A stretch of 64,000 nucleotides of DNA from Rhodoferax sp. U2-2l. Lineage in GTDB: Bacteria; Pseudomonadota; Gammaproteobacteria; Burkholderiales; Burkholderiaceae_C. Shown in pieces: positions 34,999-44,160 of the stretch. The position numbers and the translations under genes are program-made. The stretch lies in contig NZ_JAJCTH010000004.1 of the NCBI RefSeq assembly GCF_020594515.1, positions 186,001-250,000 on the forward strand, given 5' to 3'. The notes beneath the pieces were generated by a model. It was not told the origin of the DNA. It was given only the letters and a program-made list of their open reading frames with translations, and did no database searches. Position 1 is the first letter of the stretch; each line of letters starts with the position of its first letter.

Positions 34999-35733
34999 AT
35001 GAACGCGTTCATGCGGCTTTGGCCGCTTCCTGCCGTGTTGGTGTGGGGCGTGGCCTGGGCGGTGTTCACGGCCTTGCAACGCATCGGCGCCAGTCCGTTG
35101 CTGGCCCTGGGTACGGCCTGTGCGTTGGGTGTGGCGGCCAGCCTGCTGGGCAGCAGCTGGTGGCGCCGCTTGATGATGGCGCTGGGGTTCCCGTTGCTGC
35201 TGGGTGTTTCGGGTGCGGTGACGTTGCCGGCCTGGGCCTGGCTGCTGCCGCTGTTGCTGCTGCTGCTGATTTACCCGCTCAACGCCTGGCGCGATGCACC
35301 GCTGTTCCCCACGCCTTTGCAAGCCCTCAAAGACCTTCCAACCAAAGCACCACTTGGGTTAGGTGCTATGGTTTTGGATGCAGGTTGTGGGCTGGGTGAT
35401 GGTTTGAAAGCCTTGCGCGCCGCCTACCCGCAAGCCGAACTGCATGGGCTGGAATGGAGCTGGCCGCTGCGCGCCTTGTGTGCGCTGCGTTGTCCGTGGG
35501 CACGGGTGCGCCAGGGTGATATCTGGCGCGCCGACTGGTCGGGCTATGAGCTGGTGTATCTGTTCCAGCGCCCTGAGAGCATGCCGCGCGCCGCCGCCAA
35601 AGCGTTGGACGAACTCCAACCCGGCGCCTGGCTGGTGAGTCTGGAATTTGAGGCGGCGGATTTGCCAGCCGTTGCGCGGCTGCAGGCGCCGGACGGGCGG
35701 CCGGTGTGGCTCTACCAGATGCCGATTATTTGA
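34999..35733 (+). CDS. Class I SAM-dependent methyltransferase with N-terminal membrane helices
   Basis: 244 residues from the ATG at 34999. The first 100 residues contain about three hydrophobic segments (LPAVLVWGVAWAVF, ALGTACALGVAASLLG, LPAWAWLLPLLLLLLIYPL). The C-terminal half is a class I methyltransferase domain with motif I MVLDAGCGLGDGLKALRAAYP and an acidic LEWSWPL at the end of strand 2. Substrate unknown. It follows parB by 16 bp and converges with the universal stress protein gene, overlapping it by 8 bp. Membrane-anchored methyltransferases of this build are common in Burkholderiales but uncharacterised as far as I know. Confidence 0.8.
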   Translation: MNAFMRLWPLPAVLVWGVAWAVFTALQRIGASPLLALGTACALGVAASLLGSSWWRRLMMALGFPLLLGVSGAVTLPAWAWLLPLLLLLLIYPLNAWRDAPLFPTPLQALKDLPTKAPLGLGAMVLDAGCGLGDGLKALRAAYPQAELHGLEWSWPLRALCALRCPWARVRQGDIWRADWSGYELVYLFQRPESMPRAAAKALDELQPGAWLVSLEFEAADLPAVARLQAPDGRPVWLYQMPII

Positions 35734-36154
35734 CCAGCAGCACCGGCACCGGCGACAGGTGCACCACCTTGACCGTGACCGAGCCCATGAACAGGCCCAC
35801 CACGCTGCCAAAGCCGTGTGCACCCATGACGATCACGTCGCAGCCTTTTTGTTTGGCAAAGTCAACGATGCTGGGGGCCGCTTCGCCGACCAGGATATGC
35901 GTCGAAAACGTCAGCCCGGCGGCGGTCAGCTTGGCCTTGGCCACGGCCAGATCCTGCTCGCCGGTTTCCCGCTGGAAGTCGTCCACCGTTTGGGTGTCGA
36001 TGAAGCGGGTCACGTTGGAGGACAGGGCCGGTTGCACGTTCACCAGGTAGAGGTGCGGGCACTGCTTGCGGCTGGCCGCGTCGGTTATGGCATGGTCCAC
36101 CGCGCGGGCTGAGGGCTCGGAGCCGTCGATGGCAATCAGGCAGGATGAGGTCAT
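35726..36154 (-). CDS. Universal stress protein (UspA family)
   Basis: 142 residues. Opens CLIAIDGSEPSARAVDHAI and ends with the ATP-binding G-2x-G-9x-G-S/T block: MGAHGFGSVVGLFMGSVTVKVVHLSPVPVLLV. The conserved glycines suggest an ATP-binding type. Follows the TerC-family gene with a four-base overlap, so both are in one transcript. Confidence 0.92.
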   Translation of the reverse strand: MTSSCLIAIDGSEPSARAVDHAITDAASRKQCPHLYLVNVQPALSSNVTRFIDTQTVDDFQRETGEQDLAVAKAKLTAAGLTFSTHILVGEAAPSIVDFAKQKGCDVIVMGAHGFGSVVGLFMGSVTVKVVHLSPVPVLLVK

Positions 36155-36891
36155 GGCAAGTCTCCTTCAGTGGTTTTGGTGCTGTTTGGGGCGGCCAGTT
36201 CGACGCTGGCGCGCGGCGCACGCCGGCTGCCCAGCCATTTGCCCACCACCACCACCAGCACCGCGCCGGCGGCGGCAAACAGGTAGTGCGCGTACGGGAT
36301 GCCTTTGGACAGGACCTCTGGCGTGGCCCGGTCAGACAGCAGCATGCCCCCGGCAATCCAGCCCAGCAGCGCCGCACCCAGGGTGATCACCACCGGGAAA
36401 CGGTCCATGAGTGTGAGCACCAGCTTGCTGCCCCAAACCACGATCGGGATCGACACCAGAATGCCGAAGGTCACCAGCACCATCGACCCGTGCGAGGCAC
36501 CGGCCACCGCAATCACGTTGTCCAGGCTCATCACCGCGTCGGCCACCACAATGGTCTTGATGGCGGCCATCAGGGTGGTGCCACCGTCGATGTTGCCGTG
36601 GCCGTCGTCATGGTCGGGCAGCATCAGCTTGATGCCGATCCAGAACAGCAGCAGGCCGCCCACAATCTTCAGGTAAGGCACCGCCAACAACTTCAGGGCA
36701 AAGAAAATCATCACCACACGCAGGCCGATGGCGCCGACCACGCCCCAGAAAATGCCTTTTTTGCGCTGCTCGGGCGGCAATTTGCGGCAGGCCAGGGCGA
36801 TGACGACGGCATTGTCACCACCGAGCATGATGTCGATGATGATGATTTGAAGGACGGCGATCCAGAAGAGGGAAGAGGTGAGTTCAGGCAT
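36151..36891 (-). CDS. TerC-family membrane protein (YjbE type)
   Basis: 246 residues with about seven membrane helices. The TerC motifs with acidic residues inside helices are present: IDIMLGGDNAVVIALACRKLP and VVADAVMSLDNVIAVAGASHGS. A short His/Asp loop (LPDHDDGHGNIDGG) lies between. Recent work links TerC proteins to manganese export; earlier names refer to tellurite resistance. The metal handled here is inferred only from the family. Coupled to the stress protein gene by overlap. Confidence 0.88.
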   Translation of the reverse strand: MPELTSSLFWIAVLQIIIIDIMLGGDNAVVIALACRKLPPEQRKKGIFWGVVGAIGLRVVMIFFALKLLAVPYLKIVGGLLLFWIGIKLMLPDHDDGHGNIDGGTTLMAAIKTIVVADAVMSLDNVIAVAGASHGSMVLVTFGILVSIPIVVWGSKLVLTLMDRFPVVITLGAALLGWIAGGMLLSDRATPEVLSKGIPYAHYLFAAAGAVLVVVVGKWLGSRRAPRASVELAAPNSTKTTEGDLP

Positions 36892-36968
36892 GCCCGGATT
36901 CTACGGACGCGGGCGCCGGGCGCACCCCGTCTGGTCATCTCACGTTGATCGCCGTCCCCGGCGTGGGT

Positions 36969-37961
36969 TCAGACCTCGTCCACACCCTCCACCAGCGCCC
37001 GGGCCGCGAGTTCGTCGGTGATCAGGATGGTGGCGTGCTGGCCGTCCAGCGCGGCGCGGATGGCGGTGGCTTTGGAGGCGCCACCGGCCAGGCAGATGCG
37101 CATCGGGATGCGGTCAATCTCGGGCAGCGTCAGGCCGATCATGCGCTCGTCCAGCGGGCCCAGCACCGGTTGGCCCGCGCTGTCGATGTAACGCCCGGCA
37201 ATGACGCCCACTGCGCCCTGCGTGACATACGGCTGCAGGTCGGCAGGGGTGACGGTGCCCGAGCCAAAGATGGTGCTGTCCTGCTGCAGGTGGCCCACGC
37301 CAAACACGATCTTGGTGCAGGTTTGCAGCAGTTCCAGTTGCGGGATCAAGGCCGGTTCTTTGTACAGCAGCGCGCGGATTTCGGGCCGCGATACCAGCGC
37401 GGGCGCGTGCAGGTTGATACAACGCGCGCCAAACCGGTCGGCGATGTTGGAGGTGCACAGCTCGGGCGAAAACTCGAAGGTGGACAGCATGCTGCCGGTG
37501 ATCTGGATCACCGACAGACCGGCCACGCGCTGCGGCGCAATGGCTTTGGACAGCGCCAGCACCGTCTGGCCCCACGACACGCCCAGCACGTCGCCCGCTG
37601 TCACCAGTTTGCCCAGCAACTGCGCCCCGGCCTCACCCAGCCGCTCGGCCACCGGGCGGCGGCCCTGGTCATCGGGGATGACGATGCAGCGCGCCAGCCC
37701 GAAGCGTTTGGCGAGTTGCTGCGACAGGCGCATGGCCGAGAAATGTTCGCTGTCCAGCGTGATCTTCACCACACCCAGGCGGCGCGCTTCGTGCAGGTAG
37801 TTGATGACCGAGGCGCGCGACACACCCAGCACCTCGGCAATGTCGCTTTGCGTCAGCTGGTCTTCGTAATACAACCAGGCCGCGGACAACATAGGGTCCA
37901 GACTGGGCGCATTGCTGCCGGCGTAACTTCTGACCGTTTTGGGCGCCTTCGAGGTGTTCAT
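36969..37961 (-). CDS. SorC/DeoR-type sugar-phosphate-responsive regulator
   Basis: 330 residues. N-terminal helix-turn-helix with AAWLYYEDQLTQSDIAEVLGVSRASVINYLHEARRLGVVKI (about 27-67), then the SorC effector domain with GVSWGQTVLALSKAI, FGSGTVTPAD and the late CLAGGASKATAIRAAL. SorC regulators sense phosphorylated sugars or DHAP-like intermediates. Divergent from the aldolase/dehydrogenase gene across a 145-bp gap that contains a perfect palindrome, so it very probably controls the mtnK/mtnA/aldolase genes. Confidence 0.88.
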   Translation of the reverse strand: MNTSKAPKTVRSYAGSNAPSLDPMLSAAWLYYEDQLTQSDIAEVLGVSRASVINYLHEARRLGVVKITLDSEHFSAMRLSQQLAKRFGLARCIVIPDDQGRRPVAERLGEAGAQLLGKLVTAGDVLGVSWGQTVLALSKAIAPQRVAGLSVIQITGSMLSTFEFSPELCTSNIADRFGARCINLHAPALVSRPEIRALLYKEPALIPQLELLQTCTKIVFGVGHLQQDSTIFGSGTVTPADLQPYVTQGAVGVIAGRYIDSAGQPVLGPLDERMIGLTLPEIDRIPMRICLAGGASKATAIRAALDGQHATILITDELAARALVEGVDEV

Positions 37962-38038
37962 GATGGGTCCTTTGCGACACGCGTGGCGGGCTTTTGGGGG
38001 TTAGTCCTGATACAGCACTATGACAAATGACTGATACT

Positions 38039-38054
38039 ATTTACATATGTAAAT
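38039..38054. promoter_or_regulatory. Perfect 16-bp palindrome, probable operator of the SorC-type regulator
   Basis: ATTTACATATGTAAAT in the gap between the regulator and the aldolase genes, 53 bp before the aldolase start. Outer ACAAATG (38023-38029) and CATTTGT (38059-38065) add a second inverted pair around it. Confidence 0.6.
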
Positions 38055-38106
38055 ATGACATTTGTTGATATGTAGAAACTTATGTTACTTCTTTTTGAAA
38101 GCCAGT

Positions 38107-40227
38107 ATGAAGAGTTTATGGAGTGATCTGGACGCCCAGGCGTGTATCGATCAATACACCGCCCTTGGCGTGCCGCCCGAGCTGGCCTTGCGCACGTATT
38201 CGGCGCGCCTGCTGGGCGCCAACCCCAAGCTGGTGTTGCATGGCGGCGGCAACACCTCGGTCAAGCTGACCCTGACAGATGTGTTGGGCGACGCGGTGCG
38301 GGTGCTGTGTGTCAAAGGCAGCGGCTGGGACCTGGCCACCATCGAGCCCGCCGGCCACCCGGCGGTGCGCATGGAGAGCCTGCACCGGCTGCGCCAGTTG
38401 GACCGCCTGTCCGACGAGGCCATGGTCAACGCGCTGCGCACCAACCTGCTGGACAACACCGCGCCCACACCGTCGGTGGAGGCGCTGCTGCACGCCTATG
38501 TGTCGCACACCTTCATCGACCACACCCACGCGCTGGCCGCCATCGTGATCGCCGACCAGCCCGACAGCGAGACGCTGTGCCGCGAGGTGTATGGCGATGA
38601 GGTGGTCTGGGTGCCGTATGTGATGCCCGGTTTTGAGCTGGCGCAGGTGGTGGCGCGCACCGTGGAGACGCACCCGCAGGCCAAGGGCTTGCTGTTGGCC
38701 AAACATGGGTTGTTCAGCTTTGGCGACACGGCCAAACAGTCGTATGAACGCATGATTGGTTTTGTGACGCGGGCGGAAGACTTTATTGCGGCGCGCAAGG
38801 CGGCGCGGGGTCGGGATGACGGTCTGTTACTGGCAACACCCGGCGTCACAACCGCCGTGGTGGATGCTGACACCGCCACGGGTACCCCAGGCCCGGCTGG
38901 CGTCGCCAGCATGGCCGATGTGGGGCCGTTTTTGCGTGGCGCACTGGCGGACCTCGCCCCCCCAGGCAGCCCGCAGCACTGGGTGCTGGACTTGCGTGCC
39001 GATGCGTTGGCGCTGGAATTTGCCAATGGCATCGGCCAGACCGAGGTGGCGCAACGCGGCGTGGCCACGCCCGACCATGTGATCCGCATGAAAGGCCGCC
39101 CGCTGGTGCTGGCGGCGCCGCTGGCGGGTCAGTTGGACGCCTGGACGCACGACCTGCAAGCGCGCCTGGCCGGGTTTGTCAGCCAGTACCAGGCTTATTT
39201 CGAGCGCAACAACGCCCGCGTGGGTGGCATCAAAAAGATGCTGGACCCGCTGCCGCGCGTCATCGTGCTGCCCGGTGTGGGTATGGTCGGCGTGGGCAAA
39301 ACGGCGGCTGAAGCCTCGGTCAACGCGGATGTGATGGCCTCGTGGATGGAAGTCGTGACCGATGCCGATGCGTGTGGCACTTATGAGCCAGTGAGCGAGG
39401 CGCATGAGTTCGACATGGAATACTGGTCGCTGGAGCAGGCCAAGCTGGGCAAAAGTGCGGCCAAGCCCTTGCAGGGCCGGGTGGTGGTGGTCACGGGTGC
39501 GGGCAGCGGCATTGGCGCGGCCACCGCACGCGCTTTTGCTGCGCAGGGCGCGGAGTTGGCGCTGCTGGATGTGGATGCGGCCGCGGCGCAGGCGGTGGCC
39601 AAGAGCATCGGCCGCCAGGCGCTGGGGCTGCTGTGTGATGTGACCGATGCCGCGTCGGTGCAGAGCGCCTTTGCGGCGGTGGTGCAGCGCTTTGGCGGGG
39701 TCGATATCGTGGTTTCCAACGCTGGTGTGGCATTGCCGGGCGGCATGCTTACTTTGCCTGATGAGTCGTTGCGCCAGAGTTTTGAGGTGAATTTTTTTGC
39801 GCACCAACGGGTGGCGCAAACGGCGGTCACGGTCATGAAGCAGCAGCGCCTGGGTGGCGTGTTGTTGTTCAATGTGTCCAAGCAGGCGGTGAACCCGGGG
39901 CCGGATTTTGGCGCTTATGGCACCTCCAAGGCGGCGCTATTGGCGCTGGTGCGCCAATACGCGCTGGAGCATGGCAAGGACGGTATCCGCGTCAACGCGG
40001 TGAATGCCGACCGCATCCGCTCGGGCCTGCTCAATGACGCCACCATCGCGCTGCGTGCCAAGGCGCGGGGTTTGAGCGAGGCGGATTACATGGGCGGCAA
40101 CCTGCTGGGCCAGGAGGTGACCGCGCAGGATGTGGCGCAGGCGTTTGTGGTGTCGGCCCAGTTGCCCAAGACGACTGGGAACGTGTTGACGGTGGATGGT
40201 GGCAATGTGGCGGCGATGCTGCGGTGA
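38107..40227 (+). CDS. Bifunctional class II sugar-phosphate aldolase / short-chain dehydrogenase
   Basis: 706 residues from the ATG at 38107. Residues 1 to about 430 are a class II aldolase domain of the RhaD/FucA type (LHGGGNTSVK, VKGSGWDLATI, the metal-ligand HTHALAA and KHGLFSFG). Residues about 455-706 are an SDR domain (GRVVVVTGAGSGIGAATARAFA, VSNAG and the catalytic YGTSKAAL). The same fusion is known for rhamnulose-1-phosphate aldolase/lactaldehyde dehydrogenase. No rhamnose kinase or isomerase is nearby; mtnK and mtnA follow. The likely substrate is therefore 5-methylthioribulose- or 5-deoxyribulose-1-phosphate, cleaved to DHAP and an aldehyde that the SDR half oxidises or reduces. 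Confidence 0.9.
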   Translation: MKSLWSDLDAQACIDQYTALGVPPELALRTYSARLLGANPKLVLHGGGNTSVKLTLTDVLGDAVRVLCVKGSGWDLATIEPAGHPAVRMESLHRLRQLDRLSDEAMVNALRTNLLDNTAPTPSVEALLHAYVSHTFIDHTHALAAIVIADQPDSETLCREVYGDEVVWVPYVMPGFELAQVVARTVETHPQAKGLLLAKHGLFSFGDTAKQSYERMIGFVTRAEDFIAARKAARGRDDGLLLATPGVTTAVVDADTATGTPGPAGVASMADVGPFLRGALADLAPPGSPQHWVLDLRADALALEFANGIGQTEVAQRGVATPDHVIRMKGRPLVLAAPLAGQLDAWTHDLQARLAGFVSQYQAYFERNNARVGGIKKMLDPLPRVIVLPGVGMVGVGKTAAEASVNADVMASWMEVVTDADACGTYEPVSEAHEFDMEYWSLEQAKLGKSAAKPLQGRVVVVTGAGSGIGAATARAFAAQGAELALLDVDAAAAQAVAKSIGRQALGLLCDVTDAASVQSAFAAVVQRFGGVDIVVSNAGVALPGGMLTLPDESLRQSFEVNFFAHQRVAQTAVTVMKQQRLGGVLLFNVSKQAVNPGPDFGAYGTSKAALLALVRQYALEHGKDGIRVNAVNADRIRSGLLNDATIALRAKARGLSEADYMGGNLLGQEVTAQDVAQAFVVSAQLPKTTGNVLTVDGGNVAAMLR

Positions 40228-40568
40228 CGCGAAAGAGCGGTGCCAAACATCCAGCCAGCACGTCGGGTTGTCGGCAGTTTGGATGCCAAGGCCATGGACG
40301 GTAGCGTGAAAGCACAGCTTGTGATGCCCGCATGTTCAGTTTTAACCCGCAGCGCACATTGGGTGCCTGACTCCGCAAATGTCCCCCGCCCTGCGGGCTC
40401 CTCCTTGATTTTGCTGCGTCAGACACCCAACGCACGCCGCTAGTCGCCCTCGATTGCACTTCTTCGTTTGGTATATCACTTGGGATTTATGTTAATTTGT
40501 ATTAAAAGTGCCGCTAGCCATTTATCCATAAGGTTTAAGTGCTATCTTTTATTTGAAAGATCATCCTC
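40228..40568. other. Intergenic region holding hairpin element copy 3
   Basis: 341 bases between the aldolase gene and mtnK. The middle is the hairpin element at 40352-40435; the 3' third (about 40442-40568) is AT-rich and may carry a separate mtnK promoter. No gene seen. Confidence 0.7.
40352..40435 (+). repeat. Dispersed hairpin element, copy 3
   Basis: The core (40380-40408) starts TGTCCCCCGC and ends CTCCTCCTTGA; it differs from copy 1 by a paired change in the inner hairpin (GCCC-TGC-GGGC). The arms (40352-40379 and 40409-40435) pair imperfectly with each other (TTGGGTGCCTGAC against GTCAGACACCCAA) and share no sequence with the other copies. Confidence 0.8.
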
Positions 40569-41825
40569 ATGACCTACCAAGCTTTGACCCCTGAGACGCT
40601 GGCCGACTACCTGCGCGGCGTGCCTGCCCTGCAGACCTTGCTGGGCGATCTGGACGCGCTGGACATCGTGGAGGTGGGCGACGGCAACCTGAACCTGGTT
40701 TACTTTGTCAGCAGCCGCAGCCAGCCCGGGCGCAGCCTGGTCATCAAGCAAGCCTTGCCTTACCTGCGTCTGGTGGGTGAAGGCTGGCCGCTCACCCGCC
40801 ACCGCGCTGACCGCGAGGCCAACGCGTTGCTGCAGTTTGGTGCCTTGTGCCCGCAGCACGTGCCCGCCGTGTTCCATGCCGACAGCGCGCAGTCGCTGAT
40901 CGCCATGCAGCACCTGCGCGACCACATCATCTTGCGCAAGGGGCTGATGGAAGGTCTCACCTACCCGAACCTGGCCGAGCATCTGTCCACGTATCTGGCG
41001 CAGACGCTGTTTCACGGCTCGGACCTGTATTTGAGCGCCGCCGCCAAAAAGCAGGCGGTGGCCGCTGCTACCAACACCGAGCTGTGCAAGATCACCGAAG
41101 ACCTGATCTTCACCGATCCGTTTGAAGACAACCCCACCAATGCCTACAACCCAGCGCTGCCGCGCGCAGCCATTGCGCGCGTGCACCAGCCCGAGGTGCG
41201 TCTGGCCGCCGCGCAGATGAAGTGGGCCTTCATGAACCGGGCCGAGACGCTGCTGCACGGCGACCTGCACACTGGCTCGGTGATGGTGAACCCCACCGAC
41301 ACCTATGTGATCGACCCCGAATTTGCCTACTACGGTCCCATCGGTTTTGATGTGGGCCTGCTGCTGGCCAACTTGCTCACGGCGTACTTGTCGCAGGACT
41401 GGCACCGCGTGCAGGCCGGGCAGGACCCGGCGCCTGTTCAGGCCTGGCTGCTGGGCCAGGTGGCTGCGGTCTGGGACGGGTTTGCCGACAAATTCACCGC
41501 GCTGTGGGCCGCGCACGATGCGGCCAGCGCCACCAGCTTCATGGGCAGCGCCCGCGACGAGGCCAGTCAGCGCCTGTTCCGTGAGGCCTTCATGCAGCAG
41601 GTGTTCCACGACGCGCTGGGGTTTGCGGGTTGTGAGCTGGTGCGGCGCACCCTGGGCTTGGCCAAGGTGGCAGAAATTGCTGGCATCCCTGATGAAGCAG
41701 CGCGCGCGCTGATTGAGGTGCGCACGCTGCGCCTGGCCGAAGCGCTGCTGCTGGGGCGCGATGATTTTCAGTTCATCAGCGAGGTGATCGACTTGGCCCA
41801 GGAATGCAGGACACTGACGTTATGA
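40569..41825 (+). CDS. mtnK: 5-methylthioribose kinase
   Basis: 418 residues of the aminoglycoside-phosphotransferase/choline-kinase-like fold. [12 protein letters not shown] near residue 37 is the nucleotide loop, [12 protein letters not shown] holds the ATP lysine, [13 protein letters not shown] near 232 is the catalytic loop and [25 protein letters not shown] supplies the metal site. MtnK phosphorylates 5-methylthioribose, and can use 5-deoxyribose, at C1. It overlaps mtnA by four bases and follows the aldolase gene after the element-bearing gap. Confidence 0.95.
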   Translation: MTYQALTPETLADYLRGVPALQTLLGDLDALDIVEVGDGNLNLVYFVSSRSQPGRSLVIKQALPYLRLVGEGWPLTRHRADREANALLQFGALCPQHVPAVFHADSAQSLIAMQHLRDHIILRKGLMEGLTYPNLAEHLSTYLAQTLFHGSDLYLSAAAKKQAVAAATNTELCKITEDLIFTDPFEDNPTNAYNPALPRAAIARVHQPEVRLAAAQMKWAFMNRAETLLHGDLHTGSVMVNPTDTYVIDPEFAYYGPIGFDVGLLLANLLTAYLSQDWHRVQAGQDPAPVQAWLLGQVAAVWDGFADKFTALWAAHDAASATSFMGSARDEASQRLFREAFMQQVFHDALGFAGCELVRRTLGLAKVAEIAGIPDEAARALIEVRTLRLAEALLLGRDDFQFISEVIDLAQECRTLTL

Positions 41826-42916
41826 AAATTCAAGGAACGCCGTGGCGCACCGTCTGGCTCAATGCCGACGGTTTGGTTGAAGTCATCGACCAGCGCTTTT
41901 TGCCACACGAACTCAAAACCGCCACGCTGCCCGATGTGGTGACCTTTGAGCGCGCCATCCGCGAGATGTGGATTCGCGGCGCGCCGCTGATCGGCGTGGT
42001 GGCGGCTTACGGCCTGGCCGTGGCCATGCGCCACGACGCCAGCGACGCCGCCCTGCTGGCCGCCCAGCGCACGCTGCTGGCCACCCGCCCCACGGCCGTG
42101 AACCTGAAATGGGGCCTGGCGCGCATGGTCGATGACCTGCTGCCGCGCGCGCCGTCAGAGCGCGAACAAGCGGCTTTCGCGCTGGCAGCCCATATGGCGG
42201 ATGAAGACGTCGCCATCAACCACCAGCTCGGTCTTCACGGCCTGGCGCTGATCCGCGAACTGGCGCGTCAAAAACCCGGGCAGCGAATAAATATCCTCAC
42301 CCACTGCAACGCTGGCTGGCTGGCCACGGTGGACTGGGGCACGGCCACCTCGGCGATTTACCAGGCCTTCAACGAAGGCATTGATGTGCATGTGTGGGTG
42401 GATGAAACCCGCCCGCGCAACCAGGGCGCCGCGCTCACCGCCTGGGAGCTGGGCCAGCACGGCGTGCCGCACACGCTGATTGTGGACAACGCGGGTGGCC
42501 ATCTGATGCAGCACGGCCAGGTGGACCTGTGCATCGTCGGCACCGACCGCGTCACGGCGCAGGGTGATGTCTGCAACAAGATCGGCACCTACCTGAAGGC
42601 GCTGGCGGCGTTTGACAACGGCGTGCCGTTTTACGTGGCCATGCCCTCGCCCACGCTGGATTTGACGGTGCAAGACGGTGTGACTGAGATCCCGATCGAA
42701 GACCGCGACGGCGCCGAAATTTCGCACATGAGCGGCTGGCATGCCGATGGCGTGGTCACCACCGTGCGCATCTGCCCGGCCACCACCCCCACCCACACCA
42801 ACCCCGGGTTTGATGTGACGCCAGCGCGGCTGGTGACCGGCCTGATCACCGAGCGCGGCCTGTGTGCGGCCAACGCGCAGGCGATAGGCGCCATGTTCGG
42901 GTCAAACACGGTGTAG
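41822..42916 (+). CDS. mtnA: Methylthioribose-1-phosphate isomerase
   Basis: 364 residues from the ATG at 41822 (ATGA overlap with mtnK). [17 protein letters not shown] near residue 45, the catalytic cysteine in [18 protein letters not shown] and the catalytic aspartate in [21 protein letters not shown] match MtnA, distinct from eIF2B-type relatives. It converts methylthioribose-1-phosphate to methylthioribulose-1-phosphate. None of mtnB, C or D of the standard methionine salvage pathway is present nearby; the aldolase fusion takes their place in this cluster. Confidence 0.96.
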   Translation: MKIQGTPWRTVWLNADGLVEVIDQRFLPHELKTATLPDVVTFERAIREMWIRGAPLIGVVAAYGLAVAMRHDASDAALLAAQRTLLATRPTAVNLKWGLARMVDDLLPRAPSEREQAAFALAAHMADEDVAINHQLGLHGLALIRELARQKPGQRINILTHCNAGWLATVDWGTATSAIYQAFNEGIDVHVWVDETRPRNQGAALTAWELGQHGVPHTLIVDNAGGHLMQHGQVDLCIVGTDRVTAQGDVCNKIGTYLKALAAFDNGVPFYVAMPSPTLDLTVQDGVTEIPIEDRDGAEISHMSGWHADGVVTTVRICPATTPTHTNPGFDVTPARLVTGLITERGLCAANAQAIGAMFGSNTV

Positions 42917-42971
42917 GTGGTTGCGGCGCCAAGTCGACCCTGCAGGCGCAACGCGGACGGTCTGACGGCTG

Positions 42972-43751
42972 TCAGCCCAGACGCGCAAAAAACACTGCGG
43001 TCATCACCAGCCCGGTCACGATCACCCCGATGCGGACCCACTGAACCGGCAGCTTTTTGGCCCAGCGCGCCCCCATGAAGCCGCCCGCCGTGGCGGCCAC
43101 CATCATCAGCACGCCCTCACGCCAGGCAATCGCCCCGGCCACCACAAACGCCGCCACCGACAGCCATGAGAGCACCAGTGAATTGAGGTTTTTCAGCGCA
43201 TTGGCGGTGTGGATGCGGCTCTCGCCGGTGGCGGCGTACAGCGCCATCAGCAAGATGCCCAGGCCGCCGTTGAAATAGCCGCCATAAATGCAGGTCAGCA
43301 CCAGGCCCGGCTCACGCCACCGGTCCAGCCCCTGGCCAGTTTTGGAGGCCGCCATGGCCCGGCGCGCCAGGGTCGGACCAAAGGCAAACAGCACAGTGGC
43401 AAACAGCAGCAGCCACGGCACGATGACAGAAAACACCTTGGCCGGGGTCACCAGCAGCAGCAAGGCACCTGCCACGCCGCCCGCGGAGGCGATCAGCATC
43501 TCGCGCTTGAGGCGCGGCATCGGCAGCGCGCGTAATTCGTCACGAAAGCCCAGCGTGCTGCCCAGGTAGCCGGGGCTTACCGCCAGCGCGCTGGTGGCGT
43601 TGGCCATGATCGGCGGGATGCCGACAAACACCAGCGCAGGCAGCGTCAGAAAACTGCCGCCACCCGCAATGGCGTTGAGCACGCCCGCGGCAAACGCGGC
43701 GCTCGCCAGCAGCAGCGAGGAGGTCCAGAAATCCAGCGGCATGGCGCCCAT
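42972..43751 (-). CDS. TauE/SafE-family permease
   Basis: 259 residues with about eight membrane helices. N-terminal half FAAGVLNAIAGGGSFLTLPALVFVGIPPIMANATSALAV and second-half GYFNGGLGILLMAL are the paired family motifs. The family exports sulfite, sulfoacetate or other organosulfur anions. It converges with mtnA (55-bp gap); 13 bp separate it from the glutaredoxin-like gene. The substrate cannot be told. Confidence 0.9.
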   Translation of the reverse strand: MGAMPLDFWTSSLLLASAAFAAGVLNAIAGGGSFLTLPALVFVGIPPIMANATSALAVSPGYLGSTLGFRDELRALPMPRLKREMLIASAGGVAGALLLLVTPAKVFSVIVPWLLLFATVLFAFGPTLARRAMAASKTGQGLDRWREPGLVLTCIYGGYFNGGLGILLMALYAATGESRIHTANALKNLNSLVLSWLSVAAFVVAGAIAWREGVLMMVAATAGGFMGARWAKKLPVQWVRIGVIVTGLVMTAVFFARLG

Positions 43752-43764
43752 GTCACCCGGTGCC

Positions 43765-44160
43765 TCAGGCCGTGACGCTAAAGCGCTGGTTCAGGTAAGC
43801 GATGACGGCGCCCGAATCGTTGAGCCATTGCACCAGGCCGGTGGCGTCGGTGATTCTCAGGCACGGCACCTGGTCGCGGCCGCTGCCCTGGATCAGGTCG
43901 GCCTTGTTGTGGGCGTCATGCTGGGCGTCGCGCTTGGCAATCGGCAGCGCCAGGCGGTGCATTTCCTTGCGCACCTTGATGCAAAACGGGCAGGTTTTGA
44001 AGTGGTACAGCACCAGGCGCTCGCAATCCTGGTCCACCTGGGCCTGATGCGCGGGCGTGCGTTGCACCGGTTTTTGGCGGCTCAGCACTTCAAACATCAG
44101 CATGAACGGGCCCAGCACCACGCGCAGGCCGCGGAAAAAGAGGCGGATCAGGGGTTTCAT
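43765..44160 (-). CDS. Glutaredoxin-like protein with N-terminal extension
   Basis: 131 residues. An N-terminal basic/hydrophobic stretch (1-25, LIRLFFRGLRVVLGPFMLMFEVL) is followed by a thioredoxin-fold domain with LYHFKTCPFCIKVRKEMHRL, a CPFC active site near residue 57, and DQVPCLRI with the cis-proline. A membrane-associated glutaredoxin is plausible. Its start overlaps the FAD oxidase stop by four bases. Confidence 0.85.
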   Translation of the reverse strand: MKPLIRLFFRGLRVVLGPFMLMFEVLSRQKPVQRTPAHQAQVDQDCERLVLYHFKTCPFCIKVRKEMHRLALPIAKRDAQHDAHNKADLIQGSGRDQVPCLRITDATGLVQWLNDSGAVIAYLNQRFSVTA

